Assembly: GCA_945906915.1 (NCBI GenBank)
Contig: CAMDSI010000052.1
Span: forward strand, 1-11,455
Reading direction: 5' to 3'
Length of the DNA stretch: 11,455 nt
Source: Spirosoma fluviale
GTDB taxonomy: Bacteria > Bacteroidota > Bacteroidia > Cytophagales > Spirosomataceae
This document shows positions 1 through 6,352 of this stretch, in pieces. Below the pieces are notes generated by a model. That model had not been told where the DNA came from. It ran no database searches and saw only the letters and a list, made by a program, of their open reading frames with translations. Every line of letters begins with the position of its first letter. Within the stretch, counting starts at the first letter, position 1. The position numbers were made by a program, and so were the translations under genes.

Positions 1-936
1 ATTCAAGAGGCCTACGATAAAGGATTATTAGGCAAGAACATTTTAGGTTCGGGCTATGATTTAGATTTATTCGTTCAACCAGGTGGTGGTGCGTATATCT
101 GTGGAGAAGAAACGGCTTTATTAGAATCTTTGGAAGGTAAAAGAGGAAACCCTCGTAATAAACCGCCATTTCCAGCCGTAAAAGGCTTATGGCAATGTCC
201 TACGGTAGTTAATAACGTAGAATCTATCGCTGCCACTTCATGGATCGTGAATAACGGTGGTGATGCGTATGCGGCGATCGGTGTAGGACGCAGTACAGGA
301 ACAAAATTAATCTCGGCTTCTGGTCACATTAAGAAACCAGGCGTTTACGAGATCCCATTAGGGATTACGGTCGAAGATTTCATCTATTCGGATGAATGGT
401 GCGGCGGTATTCGCGATGGACATAAATTAAAAGCAGTCGTAGCCGGTGGTTCGTCTGTGCCTATTTTGCCGGCAGAATTAATCTTAACCACAGCGGCAGG
501 AGAAAAACGATTGATGACCTATGAATCTTTGTCGGATGGAGGCTTTGTCTCAGGTACGATGTTAGGTTCAGGTGGTTTTGTGGTGATGGACGAGACAGCT
601 TGTATCGTACACAATACCTTGACATTTGCGAAGTTCTACCACCACGAGTCGTGTGGACAATGTTCTCCTTGCCGGGAAGGAACGGGTTGGATGGACAAAG
701 TAATTAACCGCATCGAGCACGGTCAAGGTCGCAAAGAAGACATCGATTTGTTAGTCGATGTAGCAAAGAAAATTGAAGGAAATACAATTTGTCCTTTAGG
801 AGATGCAGCGGCTTGGCCTGTGGCTGCGGCGATTCGCCATTTCCGCGATGAGTTCGAATGGCATATTGAACACCCTGAATTAGCCACAAAACCAGGCGCG
901 GTATTTATGCGTAAGGGGGCTAGTTGGACAAAATAA
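1..936 (+). CDS. nuoF: NADH-quinone oxidoreductase subunit F (51 kDa type), 5'-truncated by window
   Basis: NuoF binds NADH and FMN and passes electrons to Fe-S cluster N3 in the peripheral arm of complex I. The reading frame is open from base 1, so the first roughly 130-140 residues lie outside the window and 311 codons are visible. The glycine-rich complex I 51-kDa signature GGGAYICGEETALLES is at visible residues 28-43. Its second position is Gly, where the usual signature has Ala or Met. The second signature, ESCGQCSPCREG at 216-227, matches exactly and supplies three N3 ligands (C218, C221, C224). The fourth is C264 in NTICPLGDAA. The C-terminus is full length for the family. nuoG begins 20 nt downstream. 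A TTG at base 130 is internal to the conserved domain and is not the start. Confidence 0.97.
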   Translation: MQEAYDKGLLGKNILGSGYDLDLFVQPGGGAYICGEETALLESLEGKRGNPRNKPPFPAVKGLWQCPTVVNNVESIAATSWIVNNGGDAYAAIGVGRSTGTKLISASGHIKKPGVYEIPLGITVEDFIYSDEWCGGIRDGHKLKAVVAGGSSVPILPAELILTTAAGEKRLMTYESLSDGGFVSGTMLGSGGFVVMDETACIVHNTLTFAKFYHHESCGQCSPCREGTGWMDKVINRIEHGQGRKEDIDLLVDVAKKIEGNTICPLGDAAAWPVAAAIRHFRDEFEWHIEHPELATKPGAVFMRKGASWTK

Positions 937-956
937 TTTGGCAGAAATTAACGAAT

Positions 957-1988
957 ATGAAAGTTACGATAGATAATATCACCCTTGAGGTAGAACCAGG
1001 AACCACCATCATGCAGGCAGCTCGCATGATCGGGCCTGAGATTGCTCCGCCAGCTATGTGCTATTATGAGCCATTGAAGGGTTCAGGTGGAAAATGCCGT
1101 GCTTGTTTAGTGAAGGTGACTGCGGGTTCTGAAAAAGATCCTCGTCCGATGCCTAAATTAGTTCCAGCCTGCATTACAGCCGTTCAAGACGGGATGATCG
1201 TAGAAAATACGGTGAACGAGGATGTGATCGAAACTCGCAAGGGGATTGTCGAATTCTTATTATTAAATCACCCATTGGATTGCCCAGTGTGTGATCAAGC
1301 GGGAGAATGTCATCTGCAAGACTTCTCATTCGAACATGGTGTTTCTTCGACACGTACCGTGGAAGAGCGCAATACCTTTGAACCCACGGATTTAGGGCCC
1401 AATATTCAGTTGCACATGAACCGTTGCATTTTATGCTACCGTTGTGTGTATACTGCCGACCAAATCACAGATGGCCGTGTTCATGGTGTCATGAACCGGG
1501 GTGATCATGCAGAAATAAGTACCTACATTGAGAAGGCGATTGATAATGACTTCTCGGGTAACGTCATTGATGTATGTCCGGTGGGAGCATTAACCGATAA
1601 AACCTATCGTTTTAAGAGCCGTGTTTGGTTCTCTAAACCAGTGGATGCGCATTGCGAGTGTAGCAAATGTTCTGGAAAGGCGACGATTTGGTACAAAGGC
1701 GAGGAAGTGATTCGCGTGACTGGTCGTAAGAACATGTGGGGCGAAGTTTCTGATTTCATTTGCAATAGCTGCCGTTTTGATAAGAAGAAAACAGCGGATT
1801 GGGTGATCGAAGGACCGACGAATGTGTCTCGTCACTCGGTGATTTCAGCGAATAAATATGGGGCGAATTTGATCAAGCCTGCCTTCCCGATTTTGCAAGC
1901 GGCGCGCGATTACAAGCAAATTAATGACGACCGTGACCGTAGTTTTGTAGGTATTCAACCTGCTTTACCTAAATCTAAAAAGAAATAG
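957..1988 (+). CDS. nuoG: NADH-quinone oxidoreductase subunit G, short form without molybdopterin domain
   Basis: This is the Fe-S subunit of complex I that carries electrons away from NuoF. At 343 residues it is far shorter than NuoG of E. coli (about 900). Cluster motifs run in the usual order: N1b [2Fe-2S] C35, C47, C50, C71; N5 H105, C109, C112, C118 (HPLDCPVCDQAGEC); N4 C157, C160, C163, C207. A further Cys group (C233, C235, C238, C269, C272) sits where the N7 cluster/molybdopterin Fe-S domain starts. The protein then ends in a charged tail (PKSKKK), with no molybdopterin-fold domain. I chose ATG 957 because MKVTIDNITLEVEPG begins the ferredoxin-like fold. An in-frame ATG at 924 would add 11 atypical residues and overlap nuoF. 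The stop abuts the nuoH start (TAGATG). Short NuoG forms are, as I recall, common in Bacteroidota, so I read the length as natural, not as damage. Confidence 0.93.
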   Translation: MKVTIDNITLEVEPGTTIMQAARMIGPEIAPPAMCYYEPLKGSGGKCRACLVKVTAGSEKDPRPMPKLVPACITAVQDGMIVENTVNEDVIETRKGIVEFLLLNHPLDCPVCDQAGECHLQDFSFEHGVSSTRTVEERNTFEPTDLGPNIQLHMNRCILCYRCVYTADQITDGRVHGVMNRGDHAEISTYIEKAIDNDFSGNVIDVCPVGALTDKTYRFKSRVWFSKPVDAHCECSKCSGKATIWYKGEEVIRVTGRKNMWGEVSDFICNSCRFDKKKTADWVIEGPTNVSRHSVISANKYGANLIKPAFPILQAARDYKQINDDRDRSFVGIQPALPKSKKK

Positions 1989-3113
1989 ATGGACTTATTT
2001 GATTCAATATTTTTTGCCAAAGCTTCCTTCATCGGGATTATTTTTGCTATTACCTTAGGGATAGCAGCCTATTCAACGTATTTCGAGCGTAAGATTGCGG
2101 CCTTCATGCAAGATCGTATCGGTCCAGATCGTGCGGGTCCTTTCGGTATCTTGCAACCTTTAGCGGATGCGGTGAAGATGTTCATGAAGGAGGATTTCAT
2201 TCCGGCAAACTCGAACAAATGGTTGTTCATTATGGGACCTTGTTTGTCTATGTTGACGGCTTTGATGACATCGGCGGTGGTGCCTTTTGGAGATACTATT
2301 ACGCTGGGTGGTGTGACGTTTGACCTGCAGGGTATTGATGTGAACATTGGTATTTTATGGGTATTCGGAATTGTTTCTCTTGGTGTTTATGGCATCTTAA
2401 TTGGTGGCTGGGCATCTAATAATAAGTATTCTTTGTTAGGCGCGATTCGTGCTGCCTCCCAAAACATCTCCTACGAACTAGCGATGGGTCTTTCGATCAT
2501 TGCAATTTTGATGATGACAGGTTCTCTTTCGACTAAAGCAATTGTGGAGGCACAACAAAACGGTCACTGGAACATCTTGTACCAACCGATGGGCTTTATC
2601 ATCTTTTTGATTTGTGCGTTTGCGGAATGTAACCGTACACCATTTGACTTACCCGAGTGTGAGACCGAATTAATCGGTGGATACCATACGGAATATTCTT
2701 CCATGAAATTAGGCTTTTACTTGTTCGCGGAATACATCAATATGTTTATTTCGGGAGCGGTGATGGCGACGCTTTATTTTGGCGGTTATGATTATCCAGG
2801 CATTGATTTTGTGACGGCTCAATTAGGTGCTACGGCAGCGACGTTGATCGGAGCAGGAGCTTTAATCGGAAAGGCTTTGGCCTTCGTATTCATCTTTATG
2901 TGGGTGCGCTGGACATTACCTCGTTTCCGTTATGATCAATTAATGGGCCTAGGCTGGTCAGGCTTAATTCCATTAGCGATGTTTAATATTGTGGTAACGG
3001 GATTAGGTGTTTTATTAGACCAACAGATTCTAATTGGAATCGGTGGAGTGGTCGTTTTCATCGCGGGAATCGTGGTGTACGATCAATTATTTGTGAAGAA
3101 AAAAATAGCATAG
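1989..3113 (+). CDS. nuoH: NADH-quinone oxidoreductase subunit H (ND1)
   Basis: NuoH is the membrane subunit joining the peripheral arm to the membrane arm and forming much of the quinone chamber. The 374 residues include about eight hydrophobic helices. Both family signatures are present: GILQPLADAVKMFMKE at 53-68, preceded by the YFERK...QDRIGPDRAGP loop, and PFDLPECETELIGG at 218-231 followed by YHTEYSS. The loop WASNNKYSLLGAIRAASQ near 141-158 is also typical. It is somewhat longer than the E. coli protein (325 residues), mainly from a longer loop after the second helix (about 100-120) and a C-terminal helix ending in KKKIA. It starts directly on the base after the nuoG stop, so the two are probably translationally coupled. 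The next gene starts 4 nt after its TAG. Confidence 0.97.
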   Translation: MDLFDSIFFAKASFIGIIFAITLGIAAYSTYFERKIAAFMQDRIGPDRAGPFGILQPLADAVKMFMKEDFIPANSNKWLFIMGPCLSMLTALMTSAVVPFGDTITLGGVTFDLQGIDVNIGILWVFGIVSLGVYGILIGGWASNNKYSLLGAIRAASQNISYELAMGLSIIAILMMTGSLSTKAIVEAQQNGHWNILYQPMGFIIFLICAFAECNRTPFDLPECETELIGGYHTEYSSMKLGFYLFAEYINMFISGAVMATLYFGGYDYPGIDFVTAQLGATAATLIGAGALIGKALAFVFIFMWVRWTLPRFRYDQLMGLGWSGLIPLAMFNIVVTGLGVLLDQQILIGIGGVVVFIAGIVVYDQLFVKKKIA

Positions 3114-3117
3114 CGAT

Positions 3118-3636
3118 ATGAAATTAAGTAACCGAACGAAGGTAGTCGAGCAAGGCGAAATGACTTTAGCGGAACGCATGTACCTTCCTGCGATTGTAGG
3201 GGGTATGGCTACGACGTTAAAACACTTTTTCTCTAAACCGGTGACCATTCGTTACCCAGAGCAAACGCGTTATTTAGGGCCTATTTACCGTGGTCAACAT
3301 ATCTTGAAGAAAGATGAGCAAGGTGCAGAACGTTGTACGGCCTGTGGTCTTTGCGCGGTGGCTTGTCCTGCAGAGGCTATTTCGATGGTCGCTGAGGAGC
3401 GTAAGAAAGGGGAGGAGAAATTATACAGAGAAGAGAAGTATGCCAAAGTATACGAGGTTAATATGCTTCGTTGCATTTTCTGCGGTCTTTGCGAGGAGGC
3501 TTGCCCGAAAGAAGCCATTTTCTTGCGTCACGATCAAATGGTTCCTGTTTTCAGTAGCCGCGATGAAGTGATTTACGGAAAAGATAAATTAGTTGAAAAA
3601 ATGGACCAACGCTATTTGCGCGAGGGCTGGAAATAA
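3118..3636 (+). CDS. nuoI: NADH-quinone oxidoreductase subunit I, 2x[4Fe-4S] ferredoxin-like
   Basis: NuoI carries clusters N6a and N6b and hands electrons toward the terminal N2 cluster and quinone. The 172 residues contain two classical 4Fe-4S motifs: CTACGLCAVACP at 73-84 (C73, C76, C79, C83) and CIFCGLCEEACP at 119-130 (C119, C122, C125, C129). The N-terminal stretch with TIRYPEQTRYLGPIYRGQH is the usual amphipathic lead-in of this subunit. The region between the motifs (about 92-110) is Lys/Glu rich. The start is ATG 3118, 4 nt after the nuoH stop, and nuoJ begins 7 nt after its stop. Confidence 0.97.
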   Translation: MKLSNRTKVVEQGEMTLAERMYLPAIVGGMATTLKHFFSKPVTIRYPEQTRYLGPIYRGQHILKKDEQGAERCTACGLCAVACPAEAISMVAEERKKGEEKLYREEKYAKVYEVNMLRCIFCGLCEEACPKEAIFLRHDQMVPVFSSRDEVIYGKDKLVEKMDQRYLREGWK

Positions 3637-3643
3637 GATAATT

Positions 3644-4159
3644 ATGGAGATTTCGAATATTTGGTATTTTCTTTCAGGTTTAACGTTGCTGAGCGCCCTA
3701 ATGGTCGTTTTAGCCAAGAACCCGATTCACTCGGTTCTTTACCTGGTGTTCACTTTCTTCTGCATCTCAGGTCATTACGTTCTGTTAAATGCTCAGTTCT
3801 TAATGGCAGTAAACATTATTGTCTACGCAGGTGCGATCATGGTTTTATTCCTGTTCGTGATCATGATGTTTGATCTGCGCAAGAATCAACCAGAGTCTAA
3901 ATCGAACCTAACGAAGTTAGCAGGCTCCGTAGTAGCCGGCTCTCTTTTAGTGGTTTTAATCGCCCTAGTTCGTCAAAATAATTTCATGTCGCCTAAAATC
4001 GAAGGTTTCAACTCCCAAACGGGTATGGTCGAAAACCTAGGTAAAGTTTTGTATTCAGAGTACCTACTGCCTTTTGAGCTAGTGTCTATCTTGTTCTTTG
4101 TGGCGATGGTGGGGGCGGTTCTTTTGGGTAAACGCGAAGCCGGTGAAAGGAACTTTTAA
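3644..4159 (+). CDS. nuoJ: NADH-quinone oxidoreductase subunit J (ND6)
   Basis: NuoJ is a small proton-path subunit of the complex I membrane arm. The 171 residues hold five hydrophobic helices (about 4-23, 28-47, 53-73, 90-110, 140-162). Family hallmarks are NPIHSVLYLV (26-35), YAGAIMVLFLFVIM (61-74, the helix with the functional pi-bulge in structures) and LLPFELVSILFFVAMVGAVL near the end, followed by GKRE. I chose ATG 3644. The frame stays open back to an ATG at 3593 inside nuoI, but that extension (MKKWTNAICARAG) is hydrophilic and unlike the family. NuoJ is normally followed at once by nuoK. Here the coding run ends, with structured non-coding DNA and a terminator after it. Confidence 0.96.
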   Translation: MEISNIWYFLSGLTLLSALMVVLAKNPIHSVLYLVFTFFCISGHYVLLNAQFLMAVNIIVYAGAIMVLFLFVIMMFDLRKNQPESKSNLTKLAGSVVAGSLLVVLIALVRQNNFMSPKIEGFNSQTGMVENLGKVLYSEYLLPFELVSILFFVAMVGAVLLGKREAGERNF

Positions 4160-4177
4160 TTTTTCATTCCAAATTGA

Positions 4178-4247
4178 GTGCTATTTCGGTATAAAATTCG
4201 AAAATGCGCTGTGCGATATTTTCTTAAATTTCATACCGAATTACCAC
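4178..4247 (+). repeat. Nested inverted repeat just downstream of nuoJ
   Basis: The outer arms are 4178-4192 and 4233-4247, with 13 of 15 positions pairing, including a perfect TTCGGTAT/ATACCGAA core. Inside is a second, imperfect pair (GAAAATGCGC at 4200-4209 and GCGATATTTTC at 4213-4223). As RNA this would fold into a long hairpin starting 19 nt after the nuoJ stop. No U-tract follows the outer stem, so it is not a standard intrinsic terminator. It could protect or process the 3' end of the nuo mRNA, or be a remnant of a small palindromic element. Function is unknown. Confidence 0.6.
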
Positions 4248-4255
4248 TTTTAAAA

Positions 4256-4297
4256 ATGCTTTAAATCTCTACTCTCTACTCTATTATCTATACTCTT
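4256..4297 (+). repeat. Degenerate heptad repeat block, direct copy 1
   Basis: Six or so units of roughly 7 bp (consensus near NCTYTAT, one unit 6 bp long) run through this CT-rich stretch. The first 20 bases, ATGCTTTAAATCTCTACTCT, recur exactly at 4432-4451, and the match continues with a few substitutions to about 40 bp. The two copies flank the terminator hairpin. The block encodes nothing. Confidence 0.7.
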
Positions 4298-4321
4298 ATA
4301 AAGCACAAAGCATAAAGTTTG
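4298..4321 (-). repeat. Heptad repeat block in inverted orientation (left arm)
   Basis: Read on the minus strand this is CAA followed by three heptads: ACTTTAT, GCTTTGT, GCTTTAT. It is the inverted counterpart of 4403-4433, which has CAA followed by four heptads (ACTCTAT, ACTTTAT, TCTTTGT, GCTCTAT). The arms therefore differ by one whole 7-bp unit. They enclose the terminator hairpin at 4324-4357 and could pair imperfectly around it. Confidence 0.6.
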
Positions 4322-4323
4322 TA

Positions 4324-4357
4324 TTAAAAAAGGGAACCTTCGGGTTCCCTTTTTTAA
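4324..4357. terminator. Bidirectional intrinsic terminator with UUCG loop
   Basis: This is a perfect 15-bp stem (4324-4338 with 4343-4357) around a TTCG loop closed by a C-G pair. The stem has an A6 run on one side and a T6 run on the other, so on either strand a GC-rich core (GGGAACC) is followed by a U-tract. It lies between the convergent nuoJ gene (+) and the 4471-5145 gene (-), and is well placed to end both transcripts. Confidence 0.93.
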
Positions 4358-4386
4358 TGATTACAAGAAACACATTTCACATACGT

Positions 4387-4401
4387 ATCCGCGCAGCGGA
4401 T
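4387..4401. repeat. Small perfect palindrome (6-bp stem, 3-nt loop)
   Basis: ATCCGC and GCGGAT flank a GCA triloop, in an otherwise AT-rich stretch between the terminator and the right-hand heptad block. No U-tract follows on either strand. It could be a short RNA hairpin or a protein site; nothing further can be read from it. Confidence 0.35.
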
Positions 4402-4402
4402 T

Positions 4403-4474
4403 CAAACTCTATACTTTATTCTTTGTGCTCTATGCTTTAAATCTCTACTCTATACTCTCTTATCTCTAATCTAT
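4403..4474 (+). repeat. Degenerate heptad repeat block, right side (direct copy 2 plus inverted-arm partner)
   Basis: From 4406 to 4474 the sequence divides into ten consecutive units, nine of 7 bp and one of 6 bp, nearly all of the form NCTYTAT or one or two changes from it. The 4432-4473 part is the direct copy of 4256-4297 (first 20 bases identical). The 4403-4433 part is the inverted partner of 4298-4321. The last unit runs into the stop codon (4471-4473) of the minus-strand gene, so repeat growth has reached the coding boundary. No ORF and no spacer/repeat layout of a CRISPR is present. Confidence 0.7.
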
Positions 4475-5145
4475 TTTCCGCGAACGCGGCGATAATCAAA
4501 AACCCCTACCTTCACCCCCAGCGTACCTGCAGCTCTGGACATGCCCGGTGTCTTTTCTTCACCGAAAGCGAAGCGGTAGTTCGCACCGCCAAATACTTTG
4601 ACATATTTAAATAGATTTACTTCTAAATTGATTCCTGGTTGAATACCTAAGGTTCCAGGTCCTCTCCTATCATTTCTATTCATTCCTCTTCCAGGACCGG
4701 GTTGAGGCATCATCATACTACTTAAATAGGCAGGATATGCCATTAGTGGAGCGTCCTCTTGAATTCTACCTATCGCTAACGGAAAGCTCAAATGGATAAC
4801 CTTGTTTGCCATAGGTGTTGCCTCTAACGTCAATGCACTAAAACGCTGACGAGGTTCAGGAGCCATTCCATTGCGATCATCTCTTCTATCCATCGAATTA
4901 AAGGAGGCGAAACCGAGGGATAATTTATTGTTCAAATGAACTTGTAACCCCATCCCACGTTCAGGGCCCCCTTTGCCGAATAGCATTTGAGATTGAAATG
5001 ATAAGCCGAAAGATGTCAGCTTGTGCGGTTTGAAAAGAGTCTTCATGGAAGAAGAGGTGTCTTTCTTGATTTTGATTAAGGTTTCTTGACTAAAGGAATT
5101 GAATCCAATTAGTAGAAATGCAAGTAGGCGGATTGAAAAGTTCAT
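4471..5145 (-). CDS. Unrecognised exported, probably outer-membrane beta-barrel protein with Met/Arg/Gly/Pro-rich loops
   Basis: I do not recognise a named family. The 224 residues begin with a signal peptide (MNFSIRLLAFLLIGFNSFSQ, likely cut before or after Q20). Amphipathic segments such as LTSFGLSFQSQMLF, GLQVHLNNKLSLGFASF, RFSALTLEAT and INLEVNLFKYVKVFGGANYRFAF follow and resemble strands of a small barrel. Between them lie loops of unusual composition: GGPERGMG (59-66), MDRRDDRNGMAPEPRQR (85-101) and MMMPQPGPGRGMNRNDRRGP (144-163). They are rich in Met, Arg, Asp, Gly and Pro. The C-terminus (DYRRVRGK) is basic and lacks the terminal aromatic residue common in barrels. It is divergent from the LytS/LytTR pair, so it may be that system's target, which is inference. 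Its 3' end abuts the heptad repeats and the shared terminator. Confidence 0.8.
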   Translation of the reverse strand: MNFSIRLLAFLLIGFNSFSQETLIKIKKDTSSSMKTLFKPHKLTSFGLSFQSQMLFGKGGPERGMGLQVHLNNKLSLGFASFNSMDRRDDRNGMAPEPRQRFSALTLEATPMANKVIHLSFPLAIGRIQEDAPLMAYPAYLSSMMMPQPGPGRGMNRNDRRGPGTLGIQPGINLEVNLFKYVKVFGGANYRFAFGEEKTPGMSRAAGTLGVKVGVFDYRRVRGK

Positions 5146-5164
5146 ATCGGTATATTTTTTTACG

Positions 5165-5218
5165 AAAATACGATATAATACGTTTGAAAAAATCTATTTA
5201 GATAGAAGGTCGTATTTT
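5165..5218. promoter_or_regulatory. Inverted 9-mer in the divergent intergenic region, candidate operator
   Basis: AAAATACGA at 5165-5173 and its exact reverse complement TCGTATTTT at 5210-5218 are separated by 36 bp. They sit midway between the minus-strand envelope gene (start 5145) and the kinase gene (start 5302). A third copy, AAAATACGA, lies at 5324-5332, just inside the kinase coding sequence. LytTR regulators commonly bind pairs of short elements near their own promoters, so this could be autoregulation. That link is inference, and the 9-mers are AT-rich. Confidence 0.35.
5179..5186 (+). promoter_or_regulatory. Possible Bacteroidota -7 element (TACGTTTG) upstream of kinase operon
   Basis: TACGTTTG matches the TAnnTTTG -7 consensus of Bacteroidota primary-sigma promoters. 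It points toward the kinase gene and lies between the two arms of the inverted 9-mer. The expected -33 TTTG is not evident; only a T-run lies at about that distance. Transcription from here would give a leader of about 110 nt. A second match, TAGATTTG at 5277-5284, lies closer to the start and also lacks a clear -33 element. Confidence 0.3.
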
Positions 5219-5301
5219 GAAGATTAATGGTCTGATTCTATCGATGAAGCCATAGCGTGGATTGCGCATATTTATCTAGATTTGTAAAAATCAATTTTGC
5301 T

Positions 5302-6351
5302 ATGTGGCAGGCTGGGAATTATAAAAATACGAAGCGCACCTTTCAGGTGTTGTTTAATCTGATCCTTTGGGGGATGTGGGTGGGTTTGCCATTGTTAAGT
5401 CCCGTACACCAGACGCATAATACGCCCAACCCTCACCAGAATCCGGAGTTTTCAGCGCATATTTGGGTGGAGCTCATGACGGTGATGCCCTTATTCTATG
5501 TGATAACCCTGTTATTGATTCCCTATGTATTTAAGAAGAAAGGAATTTGGGTATTTTTCGCCGTTTTGATTTTGACCAATGTCGGCTTCTTCTTTTTTCA
5601 GGAGGTATTTCACCATTTCTTTTTGGAATTTGAACATGAACATGGTACAGCGCCGGAAATGTTAGGGATTTTTCCATTAATCATGGTGTCTGCAATTGCG
5701 TCCTCTTATGGTTTGTTATTAGAATTTTTAGAGCAGGATTCGAATAAGGAGGAACAAAAAAATGAACAATTGAAATCGGAATTATCCTTTTTGCGCTCGC
5801 AGATCAGTCCGCATTTTATCTTTAATATCCTGAACAGTATTGTCTATTTAATTCGGACCAAAGCCTCTGAGCAGGCGGAGGACGTAACCATGCGTTTATC
5901 TTCTTTAATGCGCTATATGTTGTATGATTCGGACCAAACCATGGTTCCCTTGACGAATGAATTAGCGTATGTAGAAAACTATATAGATCTTCAAAAAATG
6001 CGTTTCGACGGTAATGTTGCTTTTGATTTTCAAGTCAAAGGCGATGGGCAGGGGCAGATGATCGAACCTATGTTATTAATCCCTTTTGTAGAAAATGCGG
6101 TGAAACACGGGGTCGGTCTGGTGGAAAAGCCTTTTATCAAGGTGCAACTCGAATCGAATGAACAACGATTACATTTTCAGGTGAAGAACAAAAAGGGTAA
6201 AGAGGAGCAGGTTTTTAAAGATCCGAGTTCTGGCATTGGTTTAAAAAATGTGAAACGGCGTTTGGAATTACTCTATCCGAATAAACATACCTTGGAAATA
6301 AAGGAAGATGAATTGAATTTCTCTGTGGATCTAACGTTAGAATTAAAATAA
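5302..6351 (+). CDS. LytS-family sensor histidine kinase, four TM helices, His-rich periplasmic loops
   Basis: This membrane sensor kinase belongs to the His_kinase/LytS class (PF06580 type) that partners LytTR regulators. From ATG 5302 it has 349 residues. Four hydrophobic helices lie at about 16-33, 55-75, 82-99 and 122-142. A charged heptad-like linker (about 145-165) leads to the H-box SPHFIFNILNSI with His171. The N-box PFVENAVKHG has Asn265, and the G-box GIGLKNVKRRLELLY is near 311-325. The two loops predicted to face the periplasm each carry four histidines: PVHQTHNTPNPHQ plus a nearby His, and HHFFLEFEHEHG. That suggests, but does not prove, metal or pH sensing. ATG 5302 is preferred over an in-frame GTG at 5257 because homologous kinases start just before the first helix and the 15-residue extension looks non-coding. 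The response regulator follows after 1 nt. Confidence 0.92.
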   Translation: MWQAGNYKNTKRTFQVLFNLILWGMWVGLPLLSPVHQTHNTPNPHQNPEFSAHIWVELMTVMPLFYVITLLLIPYVFKKKGIWVFFAVLILTNVGFFFFQEVFHHFFLEFEHEHGTAPEMLGIFPLIMVSAIASSYGLLLEFLEQDSNKEEQKNEQLKSELSFLRSQISPHFIFNILNSIVYLIRTKASEQAEDVTMRLSSLMRYMLYDSDQTMVPLTNELAYVENYIDLQKMRFDGNVAFDFQVKGDGQGQMIEPMLLIPFVENAVKHGVGLVEKPFIKVQLESNEQRLHFQVKNKKGKEEQVFKDPSSGIGLKNVKRRLELLYPNKHTLEIKEDELNFSVDLTLELK

Positions 6352-6352
6352 G

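Noticed and set aside
924..956. Earlier ATG for nuoG at 924
   Set aside because: It overlaps the nuoF stop and adds 11 residues unlike the family. The ferredoxin-like fold begins at the ATG at 957.
3314..3571. Alternative frame inside nuoI
   Set aside because: The nuoI frame carries both ferredoxin motifs. The other frame is Arg/Cys/Val-rich out-of-frame translation.
3593..3643. Earlier in-frame ATG for nuoJ inside nuoI
   Set aside because: The extension is hydrophilic and out of keeping with NuoJ, which starts just before its first helix. ATG 3644 also gives the normal close spacing to nuoI.
4160..4470. Hidden nuoK or small gene after nuoJ
   Set aside because: No frame gives the hydrophobic NuoK pattern. 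The stretch is AT-rich, repeat-filled and interrupted by stops.
4403..4474. CRISPR-like or microsatellite array
   Set aside because: Units are about 7 bp, degenerate and without unique spacers, and there are no cas genes, so it is not CRISPR. It is too degenerate for a phase-variation tract inside a gene.
5257..5301. GTG start for the sensor kinase
   Set aside because: The 15-residue extension has no family resemblance and overlaps a promoter-like TAGATTTG element. ATG 5302 fits better.
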